Below are positions 24,398-37,000 of a stretch of 64,000 nucleotides of DNA, piece by piece. The stretch is from Macrocybe gigantea (taxonomy: Eukaryota; Basidiomycota; Agaricomycetes; Agaricales; Callistosporiaceae). Each line of letters opens with the position of its first letter. Position 1 is the first letter of the stretch. The position numbers and the translations under genes were made by a program. The notes under the pieces are model-generated. The model was not told the DNA's origin and ran no database searches. It worked only from the letters and a program-made list of their open reading frames with translations. The stretch is from NCBI GenBank assembly GCA_011319805.1, contig SJRY01000229.1, forward strand, positions 744,001 through 808,000. The letters are read 5' to 3'.

Positions 24398-25640
24398 TCA
24401 TTCTGATTCTTGATCCACACGTACAGGAACGCGACCCGAGCCGCCGGTGGAATGTCTTCTATGAATCTTTTTGCCGCTGCTCGCCGTAGAAAGGGTTCTT
24501 GACGGGGCAACGGAGGAGAGTTTTGCAAAGTGGAATATGCGCTGGAGAAATGGCGCTTTCTTGAAAGGCCCAAACCTGGCCGAGGCTGGGGATCTAGTTG
24601 TCGACGTCGCCGTCGCAATGGATGGCTGCGGACTGGGAGTCTGGAAACATAGATGCATCAGAAAGACGCTCAGTCATAAAGCACTTCAAGAGACGCACGA
24701 TGATGTGAACTTTCGGTCCTCCAGTGGGAGGATGAACATAGTACGTTCTTCCTGATTCCCTGCTAGCCGAGGAGGACGAAGACGGAGAGCGGTTGATGCG
24801 TGTGACTGGTCTGTTGAAAGATAGTGAGCGCCCTCGGTTGTGACTTGCGGGGTCCCTCCCCCTTCCGGCGTCGCGAGCGTGCGAGTAAGGGCCGCCGTTA
24901 TAGTACTGCCTTGGATCCACCGGTGCGGAATGGCTGTATATCATGCCGTTCGGACCCACTTGAGGAGGGTAATGGAGTGTACCAGGAGGCGCGTAGATGG
25001 AGGGAGCTTGCCTCTCTCTATAGCCGTGCCACGCCGGTCGTTGGGCAAAGGGTGCTTGATGCGCAGGTATGTGTGCTTGAGCAGAATACGCGTTCGCCGG
25101 ACCGCCGCGCGCGTGCGGATTGACTGTCGGCGGGACGTCCGCCTGTCGCGGGAGGGATTTGGAACGGGCATGGTGGGAAGCGGCCGTCGAGCGATGCAAA
25201 TGGCTTCCCTGACTTGGTAAAATCCTAATCTCTTCTGGAAACTGAGAAGGAAGAGTTCGGCCGTCAACTGCATAGCCGTTTTGTCTCGGAAGGGACGCGT
25301 TTCTGTGCGAACCCGACCTTGACAGGTATTCTGCGCTCGTCGTCCCACTCGTCAAATCATCACGCTTTCGTCTAAAACCAGGTGGGACATCGCTTCTCGG
25401 AATGGGAATGTCCGGTCGGCCGTCGCCATAGCGGAGTATCATCTTGGGCGGTAATGAATGAGAGCTCTCCGTCGGAGACGGAGGCGAAGGTGGGACATAA
25501 GCATCGACCGCAGACGGCGGCATGGATGGCGAATAGAACTCGACTTCATAGGAAGAATGCGCCTGCACCCAGTGTGCCGTCCTCTCCTGCGATGTCATGA
25601 ACTCTCGTATCGCGTGTGGAGACGAGGTGTACTCCACCAT
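24398..25640 (-). CDS. Disordered basidiomycete protein of unknown function
   Basis: There are two exons. The first begins MVEYTSSPHAIREFMTSQER at 25640 and runs to RTYYVHPPTGGPKVHII. A GT-AG intron (donor GTGCGT, acceptor TTTCCAG near 24660) joins it to TPSPQPSIATATSTTRSPAS and KKAPFLQRIFHFAKL, ending KKIHRRHSTGGSGRVPVRVD and a stop at 24398. The first 40 residues look helical and conserved (HAIREFMTSQERTAHWV). The rest is Pro/Ser/Tyr/His-rich low complexity (PPSPPSPTESSHSLPPKM, SAPVDPRQYYNGGPY). It has no catalytic motif, signal peptide or membrane helix. The conserved ends and the clean splice argue for a real gene. The function is unknown. Confidence 0.6.
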
Positions 25641-26943
25641 AGCTTTTTAAGCTCTTGAAGCTCGAGAGTATATCTGGATAAGATGCAGACAAGGTCCAAA
25701 CTCGAGCAGATGACCTACCAGAGTAAATAAGCAGATTGGGTGGGGAGGAGCTTCCGGGAAGCTTGAATATGCCAGCGGTTATATACCCAGAACACAAAAA
25801 GAAGCCTCTGGCCAGTCCACTTGTGATTAGCATAATTCCCGTACCTCAACCCAGGGCCTTAGCAAGATTATCAATAAGTCTGGGATAAGATCAGAACGTG
25901 CCGGCCTCGAGGCCAGGGTACACACCGCCTCGGAGGTCCAGTAATCCAAAGATGTACCGTGAGAGATGACACTCTGCTATAACCTCATTGTTCCTTGGTC
26001 ATTGGCAGTGGCGAAACCTCCAAGCCCTTTGCCCAGTTAGACCAAAAAAGACAATTAAGGTCCTGAAAAGTCACCGATGAACCAGCTAAAACCTGCTAAC
26101 CTGGTCTGTCGTGAGGAAGTCACTGTTGACAGCGTACTACTAGAACGTTACCTAAACGGCGTTTTCATCTCCGCCTGTTGGAGTCAAAGAGACATCTTTG
26201 TAAACCTCTGCTTCGCATCTTCAAGTCATTGAAACTTTTGCTATGCAATTCTACCTCGTTAGCTGCTTGCATGCAAAATTCCCAGCTCACCAGGTGATTT
26301 TTTAATGAGCAGCGGATCATCGTACGAACGTCGCTGTATTGGCGCTTGGAAAAATCGAATTTGAGAATGGTGCTGTGCCGGCTGATCCCGTATGAGCAAC
26401 CTGTCATATATGTCATAGTGCTGTTCATTGTGCTTTTGATTACGGTGTGCGCTCGTGCATATCATATTAAGCAAACCTCCTTCAAACTCTCAATGAGCCT
26501 TCGCTCGCAAAATTACAAAGTTTAGAGTTTGATTATCCTTCTCATAGGGTCTTAGCAACATCGAGAGCAATGAGTGGGCGCGAGATTAACTACCGTCGCT
26601 TAAATTTTTAAAATGAACTGTTCATCACATTCTTTCTTGATAATTCCGGTCTTGAGCATGGTACTGTACCAGGTGACATAAGTTGAGCAAGTGTGACCAT
26701 ACAGAGAGATTGGTACCCACGCAGTACGCCCGTCAACGGGTCATGGGTGTACTGCATGGTCTGACAATCGAAGGCAAGGTTGCACGAGAAGATGCACAGA
26801 AGGATACGAATTGCCTAGATGAAGATGAAGCATAGTGGTATACGACGATACATGTGACAGGAACACAAAGCTCATACAGCAGCACCGACCTAAAGTTTGA
26901 TGATCTTGAATGCTCTACTCTGAATCGGAACCATAGATGCAGA
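25641..26943. other. Intergenic, AT-richer, no supported gene
   Basis: 1.3 kb with only short ORFs. It contains an imperfect inverted repeat at 26721-26755 (GCAGTACGCCC and GGGTGTACTGC, one mismatch or wobble). No gene is recognised. Confidence 0.4.
26721..26755. repeat. Short inverted repeat (hairpin)
   Basis: GCAGT-ACGCCC at 26721-26731 pairs with GGGTGTACTGC at 26745-26755: eleven positions, of which one is a G-T wobble in RNA, around a 13-base loop that itself holds CCG/CGG. It lies downstream of a minus-strand stop codon (26944), so it could form in the 3' region of that transcript. Function unknown. Confidence 0.4.
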
Positions 26944-27652
26944 TCAAGCTAGCACAGCCACAAAGGCTGTAGAGACGAGAGCACCGAATACGCAGGGGAC
27001 CAAGCCCTGTTTTGAATCGTTCGACTTGGTTGGGGATGGATTGGACGAAGTGCCGCTGGAGGTCTGAGAAGCTGCACCAGAGTTTGATGGGGACGATTGT
27101 TGAGAAGGGAAGGAGGACAGCCCGGTTGATGAAGGAGCCGCAGTCGTCCCAACTTGGACCAGGAAGGGCGTTGCAGTCTCTGTCGCCGAGATTGTCACGG
27201 TCCCACTGACGGAACTGCATATCGCGAGGCCAGATGAGAGGGCGCAGGAAAGTCCCATAGTGAATTGTCCATCAGGAGGGACGTAAGTGAGCGATGCATC
27301 GTTGGGACCCTCGACGAGTGTGGCTAATGAAATCAAAATGAAGATCGGCATGCAGATAGGCATTTTTGTCCTCGAGTCACTTGCCTGTTCCAGGAAATCC
27401 AGAATCTCCGGTAAACGTGCCGGTAGGCGCGCCGTCATGCAGAGCCCACGTTGTCCGACCTTCTGCATCAGTGCCCAGGATGTCGGCGCTGAGAGGCTGG
27501 GGATCGAATCCTGGAATGTACAAGGACACCTGTGCGAGGGCAACTGCCGAAAACTTGATGTAAGGAATTATGTCTCGAAATACGACGGGATAGTGAAACC
27601 GCTCACAGGTTGTGGACAAAGCCAGAATGAATGCAGAGCCGAGAGACCGCAT
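26944..27652 (-). CDS. Small secreted, probably GPI-anchored Ser/Thr-rich protein
   Basis: A member of a small-secreted-protein family seen across Agaricomycetes; function unknown. Exon 1 starts at 27652 and codes a signal peptide (MRSLGSAFILALSTTFALAQ) when a GT-AG intron (donor GTGAGC) is removed. The mature domain then reads VSLYIPGFDPQPLSADILGT, EGRTTWALHDG and FTGDSGFPGT. Intron 2 is 27384-27324 with a GC donor (ACAG/GCAAGT) and acceptor TTAG. Exon 3 continues ATLVEGPNDASLTYVPPDGQ, LSCALSSGLAICSSVSG, a Ser/Thr-rich stalk and a hydrophobic C-terminus VPCVFGALVSTAFVAVLA, typical of a GPI signal. PIG-M at 56-58 kb belongs to the anchor pathway it would use. A degenerate paralogue lies at 29.1-29.9 kb. 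Confidence 0.8.
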
Positions 27653-29145
27653 ATTTTTTTAAAAGAGCGTCGCAGAATGAGAGAAATGCAGAGTGGTCCT
27701 AATATGCGTGTACTACACAACGCGCCTGTCAGCGGGTAGGGAAAGATGTAAACGATCACAAAAAACCAACTCTTTATACTACGAGGCTCAAACCTCGGAG
27801 CACATGGTTGTGGGATGGGACCTGGAAAATGGCAAGGAAACCTTTACCCGCCCCGCCACGTGTTGCATCCTGTCGCCGGCGAGGAAAGACAAACTGAGTA
27901 AGGTTACAGCAACTCACAGCAGTCACAGTCGAGCACCGAATTGACCTTTTTTTATAAAAAAAAATTGAAGGAATCCTTGAGCCGTCGTTCCTCTGGACAA
28001 CCGCGAGCTATTGCGTCGGAATTCACACTACGCTACTCAGAATCAAATGTCATTTGAATGGCAATTCCGATCCAAGTTGCCCAAGTCTTCGCGGAGAATC
28101 ATGTGGAAGAGTTGTGTTCATGTTGACTCGCACAAAGGCTATAAAACGTGGGCGAGCGTGGTGCGATTCCGCTATATTTCAGCGTCTAACTCCTTCCACC
28201 GGCCTTGGAACCTCTGGAATCCGCTCGCGACTGTCAACGGCGGTGACATCAGGGTCCCGGATCTTGTGCTTGAAATAGGCTGGCGTAGGCGATGACCTCG
28301 ATCTGTCGTGCAATTGCCAATGCGCGCCTAGGTTCGCTCTCATCTGGCGGCTAAAGGCTCAAGCTGGTCCATGAACAGTCTTTCAACCAGTGTGCTTCAT
28401 CGGAGGCGATCCATCTTACCTTCGCTACCGATGACGGAACTACGCTAACCTCATCCTTTAGCCTGAGGACAGGGGCACCGGGGAACAAGCAGTGCCAAGG
28501 TCGCTCTGGAGTCTGGACTCCTAAAGTTTCATCTAAGCTGGTGTACTGTACACTGATGGATTCTCAGCCAGACAAGCAAACCCCGTTGCACGTATGAATC
28601 TTTATTCTCAAAGCAGCTCAGCAACATCCTCATTGGTTGCGATTTGCGGTCGAAATAGTCCGGTTTCGAGAGCCCTCCTCATGTGACGAAAGCTGCGCGC
28701 TATCCCAAAGTAATCAGCGCTCACTCTCTTCCCGCGTCGCTGTACCCCAAACCCGCGGACGAAGCATCTCGTACGAAAGGTTGCTGCTACTAAAATGTCT
28801 TGGCACTTCTTACGGATGCCTGCAGTGCTGCGGTTGCTCGTTCGATTGATCCAGACCAGTAACGAATGTTCATGGCCCGTTCCTACCTACGGTCCACTTC
28901 TTGATATCCTGCTTCTGTAGTCATGCGATCATCAGCGCTCCGGTCTGAACGCAGCGGAATTCCTGATGCTGTTCCGCGGGTCTGCTTCGGGTATAATCGG
29001 GGCGACTGACAATAGCCCTGGAAGTGGTAACATTCTCCGTTGAGGATCCATGGTAGCACCTCCGAGGCCTTTAAGTCAAGATCTCGTCAGATATCCCCAT
29101 ACTCATGATTCGTAGAAAATCATCACAGATCAAAAGCTAATAGAG
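27653..29145. other. Intergenic between two secreted-protein paralogues
   Basis: 1.5 kb with no supported gene. It contains the promoter of the upstream secreted protein. Several ORFs of 70-95 codons were inspected and show no family features. Confidence 0.35.
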
Positions 29146-29874
29146 TCACGATTGCACAACAACCAAACACCAGTGCTTGTCGAAAATTGGAAAGGCACCC
29201 TGCTCCATTTGTCGTCTTTGAAGGCATAGGGTGAGGTCAGATGAGAAGGTCAGAAGGCTCGACAACTGCGCGCTCGAGAACACTACTGGGGATGACGAAG
29301 ACGCATCTTGATTTGTCTCCCCTTGAACGGGTATGTTGGACAGCGGTACTGCTTCCAATGACCGCGGTGCAGATCGCAAAGCCCTCAGAAAACGTGCAGG
29401 ACTCTCCGATGGTGAAGTGGGCAGCTGAATTAGCATAGGTGAAGGAAGCATTATGCGGACCTTCTACGAGCGTTGCTGGAGACAAAGCCAAAGAACAAAC
29501 GTCATTTTGATCAGTATCCACGTTTTCTCGTTGGCATCATCTCAGCACCCGAAAGTGGGCGAAAGAAAAAGAGAGACTTTTGCCCGACTTAGCAGTGCCC
29601 TTGAATTCCGAGTGATCGGATTCTGCAGTCTTGCGTCCTTGGCGTAATGCCCACGTCGTTCGCCCATCCGATCCCACACCCAGGATGTCGGCACTCACAG
29701 GCTGTGGCTCGAATCCATTGATGTATAGCGATGTCTGCGCTTCCACATCTGCAGAAAAAACGATTTCATCATCGAGTGGAGCAACTCTTTTTCGCATGAG
29801 GCAGTTATCTGACACTGGATGCCACAAACGTTGAGTACGATAAACGCCGTCAAGAAGAGAAGATAACACAGCAT
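29146..29874 (-). pseudogene. Degenerate paralogue of the small secreted protein
   Basis: Parallel to the gene at 26.9-27.7 kb on the same strand. From the ATG at 29874 a signal-like MLCYLLFLTAFIVLN is followed, after a probable intron ending TTCTGCAG, by VEAQTSLYINGFEPQPVSAD, ILGVGSDGRTTWALRQG and then ATLVEGPHNASFTYA and CTFSEGFAICTAVIG. The intron before ATLVEG has no GT donor at the homologous position (ACTG/CTAAGT); a GC donor a few bases later (CGG/GCAAAAGT) could work. After AICTAVIGS the frame is lost relative to the paralogue. The Ser-rich stalk is short (in another frame, NQDASSSSPVVFSSAQL) and there is no convincing GPI signal. It may be a decaying duplicate or a gene damaged by one missing base. 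Confidence 0.5.
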
Positions 29875-30662
29875 ACTCTTCTTAAATTAAAAGGCGAGAA
29901 TCTCCCCGAGAGTTCGTGGGTGTTGGGGAGCTTCCCTTTCCTAGCTGTATACGCACGTAGGCCAAATGGCGCACAGCTGTTGCCCAACCAGTGAGGGCTC
30001 GCGTCAACGTGTCAACAGCCAGGTAGAAAATGCAGAAAAACTGACGCCAAAAGACTCCTTCTCTTTGGTGCCTGACACCTTCAATTGGATTAATCTACAA
30101 TTGGGCACAGCGAATCAGCAAGCTCCCTAAGATTTGGGTGGCGCTTTCTATACTTGAATCGTGTTAGAATCTGTTGACAGATGAGAAGAGCGGATCCGAT
30201 AACGTGGAACTGATGAAACGTGCGGTCGAGAGAATAAAAGAACACGAGGCGCGAAGTCTCAATGACGATCACGTTTGAGAGGCATAAGCAGACATGCCCA
30301 CGAGTTGGGCGTGTAGGTCCGCTCAATGATAAACAGACGTTGTTACCAACATTCGCGAGAATTTGATGTCCAAAGGCGTCCTGCGCATGCGGCTACCTCC
30401 GATCCTCAAGCATCTGTGGTGCGCAGGAGCAATCATGGGGCTGTGATCACATTGAATGATTGTTCTTGGGAAATTCTCATAATAAGTGTAGATGATAGAT
30501 ACACACACAGAGCAAGAGACCTATGTTACACAAAATTTTTGTTCAATGCCACAGTAAGGAATGAAGTGCGAAAACATGGACAGCACCAGTCAGAACCGTT
30601 ACCATATGACCGAATAAGAAGAGGAAATGACAAAGTCTCTCCGAGGTATTTTTCAGAAGATT
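29875..30662. other. Intergenic
   Basis: About 790 bp between the degenerate secreted-protein copy and the 3' end of the transcription factor. No recognisable gene. One minus-strand ORF (30090-30326) has a hydrophobic segment but no family match I can support. Confidence 0.35.
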
Positions 30663-33600
30663 TCATGAAGCCTTTACGCCGTCTTGGATCTGCGAGCCGA
30701 ATGCCGCATTGATGCTCATTTGCGTAGCGGATGCCCTGACGCCCGAGAAGGAGTGTTGGAACCGGAATGCATGGGCGATCCGCCAATGCGAGGAGTGATG
30801 AGACCGCTCCCATTAGCACCGAACACGAACCCGCCACTGAGGCCATCCATGCTGTTGTACCCTGCGAAACGTGAATAGGCGGCAGACACGGCGTAAGATA
30901 TAACACTCACCAGGAACAAGAACGTTGTCCCAGAATCCACTTGACAGGAAATTGTCCATCGTCAAAGAACCTAGAGCGTCTTCGGTAGGATTGGGCGCCA
31001 TCGTCGGCGGAAATGTAGAAATATCTGCAACGGGTCCCATTTCGCTCTCGAATTGGAACTCGCTCAGTAGGAACGAGGGCTCTGTAGCATAGTGATGTGG
31101 GCCAAAAGCATTTGATGGAGGCGACACCGTGATAGAGCCATTCCGTTGCTGATCTGACGAAGCCTGACCCTCGGTGTTAGCAGGGGAGAAGCAGAACTGC
31201 CGCCTTTTCCATCATTGTGATCATTGCTAGTTGCATGGCTCTGGTTATTTCTGTGTCCGTTCTGAATTCCGCTGTCAACTTGGCGGACAAGAGCGCTCGC
31301 AAGAAGCCGCTGTAGAGCGCCGGAGTATGAGTCGGGTTAGCAGCAATGTCTTCCAAAGTTGTGGCAACATCCTGGACGAGAGAAACTGTCTTTTGTTCAC
31401 CATCCAAGAACGGTGAAAATTCGGGACGGATGAGCTGGGAGGGAGATCAGGTTAACAAAGGGCAAGAAACACGAGTAGAGACCAGCGCCCTACCTTCAAC
31501 AGGCTTAAGACGGCGTATGAAGTGAATACCAAGTGGGAGTCCGGTGAATACTTCATAAACCCTTTCGGCCCAAGTTCATCACAAACTAGCTTTGCTACGG
31601 TGGCTGCAGAAGAATGACAGCGGGCAAAGAAGTGGCCGATGTCGACTGGCGAACGTTCTAATGCATTTTGAAGGCCAAAGGAATTGAGTACCAGCATGGC
31701 ATAATTGAAGTAGAACTGAGAAATGAGCTTCTTGTATTGTCGCGCCGCAGGGGGTTCGCCTATGTGAACCTGTTAGACAACGTAAACCCGATATGAGGAG
31801 CCGTCCTACCCTCCCATTCCCGGTTAATGATCCATTGATGCTGCCACGCTAGAACCTGGGTTTCAAAGGTCTTGATGACTAGCATGTAGTCGCAGTGAAC
31901 TTGCAACCCAGAGACAGTCTCCGTTCCGGAGTACAAAAAGTCCAAAGCCCTTGAAAGTATGCGCTGTAGATCCTGGGATCGACGTCAGGAATCGCCAGAC
32001 AGATAGAGCGAGATCACTTGCAGAATAAGCAGCAAGCGACGCATCTGATGGAATGGCTGCTGTAGAATGGGACCACAGTAAGGCATTGCGGATGATGGCA
32101 CTAAAAATCCCGCACGTTGAGTGGCAAATCAGTCAAAACGTCAGTGAAACTCACTCCTCCTTGATTGAATGAGGCTTTCCCATCTGAGCACTGAGACTCC
32201 GGTCTAAGCAGAAGCATAGAATCCATGTTCGCTCGCGATTGTGGATTTCCAGGTCGCGAGCCTTTCCCTCCTGGGTATCCTGGCTGCTAACGGATGTTTT
32301 ACGGTGGAGATTGAGATCTGTTGCCATCCTGGAAAAGGGTCAAACAGTTGCTTGAGGATGAATAGAGAATAATTACCGAATAGCCATTCCCAAGAGCATC
32401 CATGTCTTGTCTTGTTCATAACGCTCAACAGCGCCGCAACCCCAAAGCGACAGAAGCAGGTAGGCCTGAACGATCTCGACCGACTTGTACCCTTGGGCGG
32501 GAACGCTGAACGCAAGCTCTTTGCCAACTCCGTAAGCCGCGGGTGGAGATCTGGTTTCGCGGTATAGAACTTGCTCGAGATAGAGCAAACTATCACCAGG
32601 TCAGATCTGAACAACACCATCTTTAAGACGGACTCACTTGTGGTCAACAGAAATGGAGATCGAGAGCAAACAAGCGATGGAGTGTGGAAATTACGGTCAA
32701 GGAGATTACAATGCATCTAGAACGCTCGTCAGAAAGTTGTAGCCTGAGATGACAAATCAGGGCAGACATTGATATGATCAAAGTAACTGCGGATAAACGT
32801 TAGCTCCGCATCCACAACTCGGTAGAACGAATCTCACATATTGAATAAGGCTACAACATCGTCTGTGCCAACAAAGCTCAGCATCTCCGGCTGGACTTGT
32901 CGTTCAATATACAACCTTCGCAGTGGCAGTATTGTCATAGGGCCTATCAACAGAATTAGCACGAAAGGCTCAACATGGGCACGTCGACATTACCAGGCTT
33001 AAAATAATTGTCGCTAGCGACACCGACTCTTGGCATGTCACCAGGCTCCGTCCCTCTCGCCATCAGCGGGCTTGGATATGTACCTTGAGCTCGGCGATTG
33101 GCCAGACTCGCCTCCGCCAATAGACCTAAAGGATTGAGTGTATTATCTGGAAGAGAATGTAGCTTGGGCGATCCAGAAGGCAGTGGATATGTCGGGGAGG
33201 TCGGAGGGGTAGGAGAGGCGGCAAGCAACGCTTGTGTTGAGGAGGTCTGGGGGTGGGGGATGGCGAACGAGATAGCATACCAGATGCTATGCTGGGGTTA
33301 CCGATGGAACGGAGAACGGTGTCGAGGGTTCGTTCCATTTTTCGCAGTGAGCGTGTGAGAAGCTCATGTTTCCTGAAGGAGAGGGTTAGTGTCATCAAAA
33401 TGAGCATTGTACGAAGTAGCATACTTTGAAGAGCGTTTGCCGCGATTTGATTCTTCAAAGATACATTCATGGTTACCTGCTTGGCATCGTTTGCATGGTC
33501 CACCTTGTTCTGCTCCGACACACTTCATTTTGAGCCGACGACAGACAGTACAGGCCCTGAGCAATATGACATCGTCAGCATTGCGTTAGAGCGCCCCGAC

Positions 33601-34086
33601 CGCCCGCTTACCTTGATCCGCGAGTAGGCTTGGGCTTGGGCTCATCTTTGTCGGCTTTTGGGCTAAGCGCTTCAGCATCGTCATCCTTCCGCGGTTTTTT
33701 CCTGCTATCTCCAGCAGTACTGTTGGATATAGATGATGCAGGTCTCTTGCCAGGAAGGGAAGGCGTTGAGGGAAAGACATGTTCTGCAGGAGGAGTGCCC
33801 AATGTGTCTGACCCTGAGACGATGGCGACGAATAATTCTGGGGAATGGAAAGGTGCTGGGGTATTGCTTGTGGTGCCTGTTGGTAATTCTGATAATAGGG
33901 GGGATAGAGCGCTAGCGCCGGATCAATTGGAATCGATGGCGAAGGCGGAGGCTGCATTGACTGGGGCATTGTGTGTTCGTGAGCAGATAGCGGACTGTCT
34001 TGATCATAGTAAGTTGAATGCGAATAGTGATCAGCATAAGATGGAGATGGAGAAACGTAGTAGGGTGAGTAAGCAAGAGTCGACAT
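30663..34086 (-). CDS. Zn2Cys6 fungal-specific transcription factor (five apparent frameshifts)
   Basis: Multi-exon regulator starting MSTLAYSPYYVSPSPSYADH at 34086. A disordered Pro/Gln/Tyr-rich N-terminus leads to a Lys-rich segment (SRKKPRKDDDAEALSPKADK) and the binuclear zinc cluster ACTVCRRLKMKC followed by CKRCQAGNHEC, split from the preceding exon by an intron. A helical linker (LLTRSLRKMERTLDTVLRSI), then the fungal-specific transcription-factor domain follow: LRRLYIERQVQPEMLSFVG, SVPAQGYKSVEIVQAYLLLS, YEQDKTWMLLGMAIRMATDL, HNRERTWILCFCLDRS, DFLYSGTETVSGLQVHCDY, QYKKLISQFYFNYAMLVLNS, ALYSGFLRALLSAK. The C-terminus has FPPTMAPNPTEDALG, SGGFVFGANGSGLITP and INAAFGSQIQDGVKAS. One-base losses are inferred at about 33812, 32515, 31280, 31185 and 30720. 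One junction near 31970-32025 is not resolved. The target genes are unknown. Confidence 0.85.
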
Positions 34087-37000
34087 GGTGTCAAGAGGCA
34101 CCCGGACTGGTGCAGATGTATGTGACAGGAAAACCCGGAAGACGAATGGGCGAAACGAAGAATCCGAGATGGACGAATGCCACCTTTTAAAAGAAAAATA
34201 TATAGTCGTAACACGACATACCTTGACCGAGAAGGGATTGACTCCGTTGATGGATAATCAGGAGTAATGCCTATGTGCGCGTGGTCACAAATGAAGTGTT
34301 GTGAACCAGGATCCTCAGAAAGGATGTCCTCGAGAACCAGAAGCGAAGCACAACAAAGTGTGGCAAAAAAGTTGGTGATTCCACGTTAAGAACAGGGATT
34401 GACACGGTCAGCAGAAAACGATCGGAGTCTGATAGAAACTGACACCGCAAAGTTGTGAGAATGGCACCGTATAACACACTAAATGTGACATACCCTGTCG
34501 CAATTGTTGGGAAGAGACACGGGCGGTCAGCGATGGTCTGTTGGAGGAGGAAACGGGAGGACTCAGAAGGGGGCCCCGCAACGTGAAGCTGGGGTTGTCA
34601 CATGCCATCATTTGTCACGCCTCTCCAGTCAGCAGCTGACACCCCGCCGTTTTCCCCGCTCGGTCAAAATCCATTATTTGTCCTCTTCTTCTACTCCAAC
34701 TCTCGTTTTGAAGAGCACTCATATCATATTAGAACCTGCCACGAACATCGGCTCCTGGACGAATTTTGAAGTATTAGCAACCGCTTGGCAGCGTGTTCTT
34801 TTGTCCCACATTCATGTTTGATCCTTACCATTATCAGTCAAAGTTGTAGACACTGCCGTCAGCAGGTTTTTCTCCAACAATCCATTTTTGCCCAAGACGA
34901 GCGCTAGTTATCAATTATATAACCCCTCAAACAAAACGCCAGGAACAGGCTCCGCTTCGAAGAACCTACCAACCAATTCACCAAGCAGCTATGAAAAGAT
35001 TTGTGTAACTTCAGTCCCGTTGTCTCGGGTCGACAGAACCCTTTGGGATCTTCATCCTTTTGGGGCTAACACCGTATTTTTTCGTTTCTCAAGTCGCACC
35101 AATGTCGTTCCGATGTCCTGGAGATACCCTCGGAAGAGACTATACCAAGGTAATTAGGCATGCATTCTTAATGGTCGCTTATGAGACAGGCGTTATTGTG
35201 TCCGTACTGTCGAATCCAGCTTTTGCGGTCGCGGATCTTGGGCATTCCATCGCGTAGACTGCACTTAACGCCCCCGCTGTGCTGCTCAGGATATCTCACC
35301 TATCCAAGCATCATGCCTACATGAAATTCCATTCCCATTGCGTACGCTCACCATGGCCACACGTGGACTGCAATTTGGTCTTCCCTGGCTCCATCGAGCA
35401 TTGCGGCGATGTTGTCATTTCTCAGCGGTCATGTCCTCGATATCTTCGAGATACGCGATACTCTCCGGCATCGCGTCCCAGAACCCAGCCATCCTGTATC
35501 TCTAAGGTCCGAGCGACGATAACTGTATGTGTCATTGAATGGAGTAACATCCAGATATATCTCTTTGCACATGCGACTGGACGACTTTCTCCCATGGATC
35601 GCAACATGTTGGCACCCATCACCTCCGAAGTTTGCAATTGGCTGTTGCGTCCCGATTTCTTGACCCCTGATTTCTGTTGGTCAATACTGGTGAGCTTGCG
35701 CCTTTCTTTACATTGCATTAGCTAACTCTCGCACCCTGTTCTGCTGGATTATCGAGGGTCTCCTTCGTCAAGAGATATATCGCAAAAAAGTCCATTTCTT
35801 AAACTAGTGCAAGGTCGGTTCTTCGACTATCCTCGCTAAGTTTTTGCGATGGGCAGGCCATGATAATCTAAATCAATGTTCAAAAACACAGCATATCTTG
35901 AGAACGATTCCTTATCTCATTGTCGCAGCGTGGGTTAATGAAGTTCCCGTTGTGGCGTCTTTGCCAGTCCTGGACCTCGCGCTCACCCGATCTTCGGGGT
36001 GGGATGTGTCTGATATGGCAGATGACATCCTTAACAAGTAGCTGATCTCGTTGTTCGTGAATCACCGGCCACCATTAACACTAACGGATTGCGTCGAACG
36101 CGTTGGCTCCTCGCCCAGCCGACACCTGGCCAACATGCACAAAACTAGTGACCCCGTAACTTTTTCCTGACCTAATCACGCTGACAGGAATTTGATCCAA
36201 CGATTTTCCAATGCACCTCTGGAGCAGAACACGGTCTTTCGACCGTCGTTTATCACGTGTACAATGCTACCATGTGCAAGCCCAGAAGCCGAGGTTAGCG
36301 CGAAACTCTGTATAGAGTAGGCTGTATGCAACTCTTTGACACAAGACGGAAATTGTTTTGTGTCGTATCATGATGGCATGCTTCCTTACCACTCCGCTAT
36401 CGGCGCGGACTATGCCAATCTTTTCCCAACCTTCATCGGAGGTGAGAACATAAACATGTCAGAAGACGTTGCAACCGTCCTCATTGGCCAAATTTGCAGA
36501 GCCATTTCTCGAAAAGATTGCGAAGTCACGGCGAAATATTCCGTATACTTACGAATTCAGGCACTGCAAAGAATTGCGTACCAATGGTTTGGTTCACCCC
36601 TACGGATCTTGCGCCTGTGTCCAGAAGGAGGGGCGCATCCAAACAAAATGGCGCTATGTCCACTTGTTGTCTAACAGATCGCAGGTTTATACGGGCCTGC
36701 AATCAGCGTACCGCCTATGATCTCGACTAATAGTCTCTATGACCTCCAACCTCCCCCGCCCCAGAAACAGCCAGTGTACCGCGTCGATGATAGTTGGTGT
36801 GACGCGCGATTTACGCTTGATACAGTATGTTTCCCGCTTCCGTTGTTCTTGCGGTCACTCTCGCCGACCTTAGTCCCAGCGGCGCATTTATGCCACTGCG
36901 GATGCATCGTCTTCCTTGTTAAGAATATTTCATGGCTGGCCGCCGCCGCTTCTTCTGACGTTCGATCTTGCCTTCACTCCGACGTCCTATCCCAGGTCAA

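Noticed and set aside
35279..35725. 148-codon plus-strand ORF in the gene-poor region
   Set aside because: All three frames are partly open here and none shows a family motif; not enough to call a gene.
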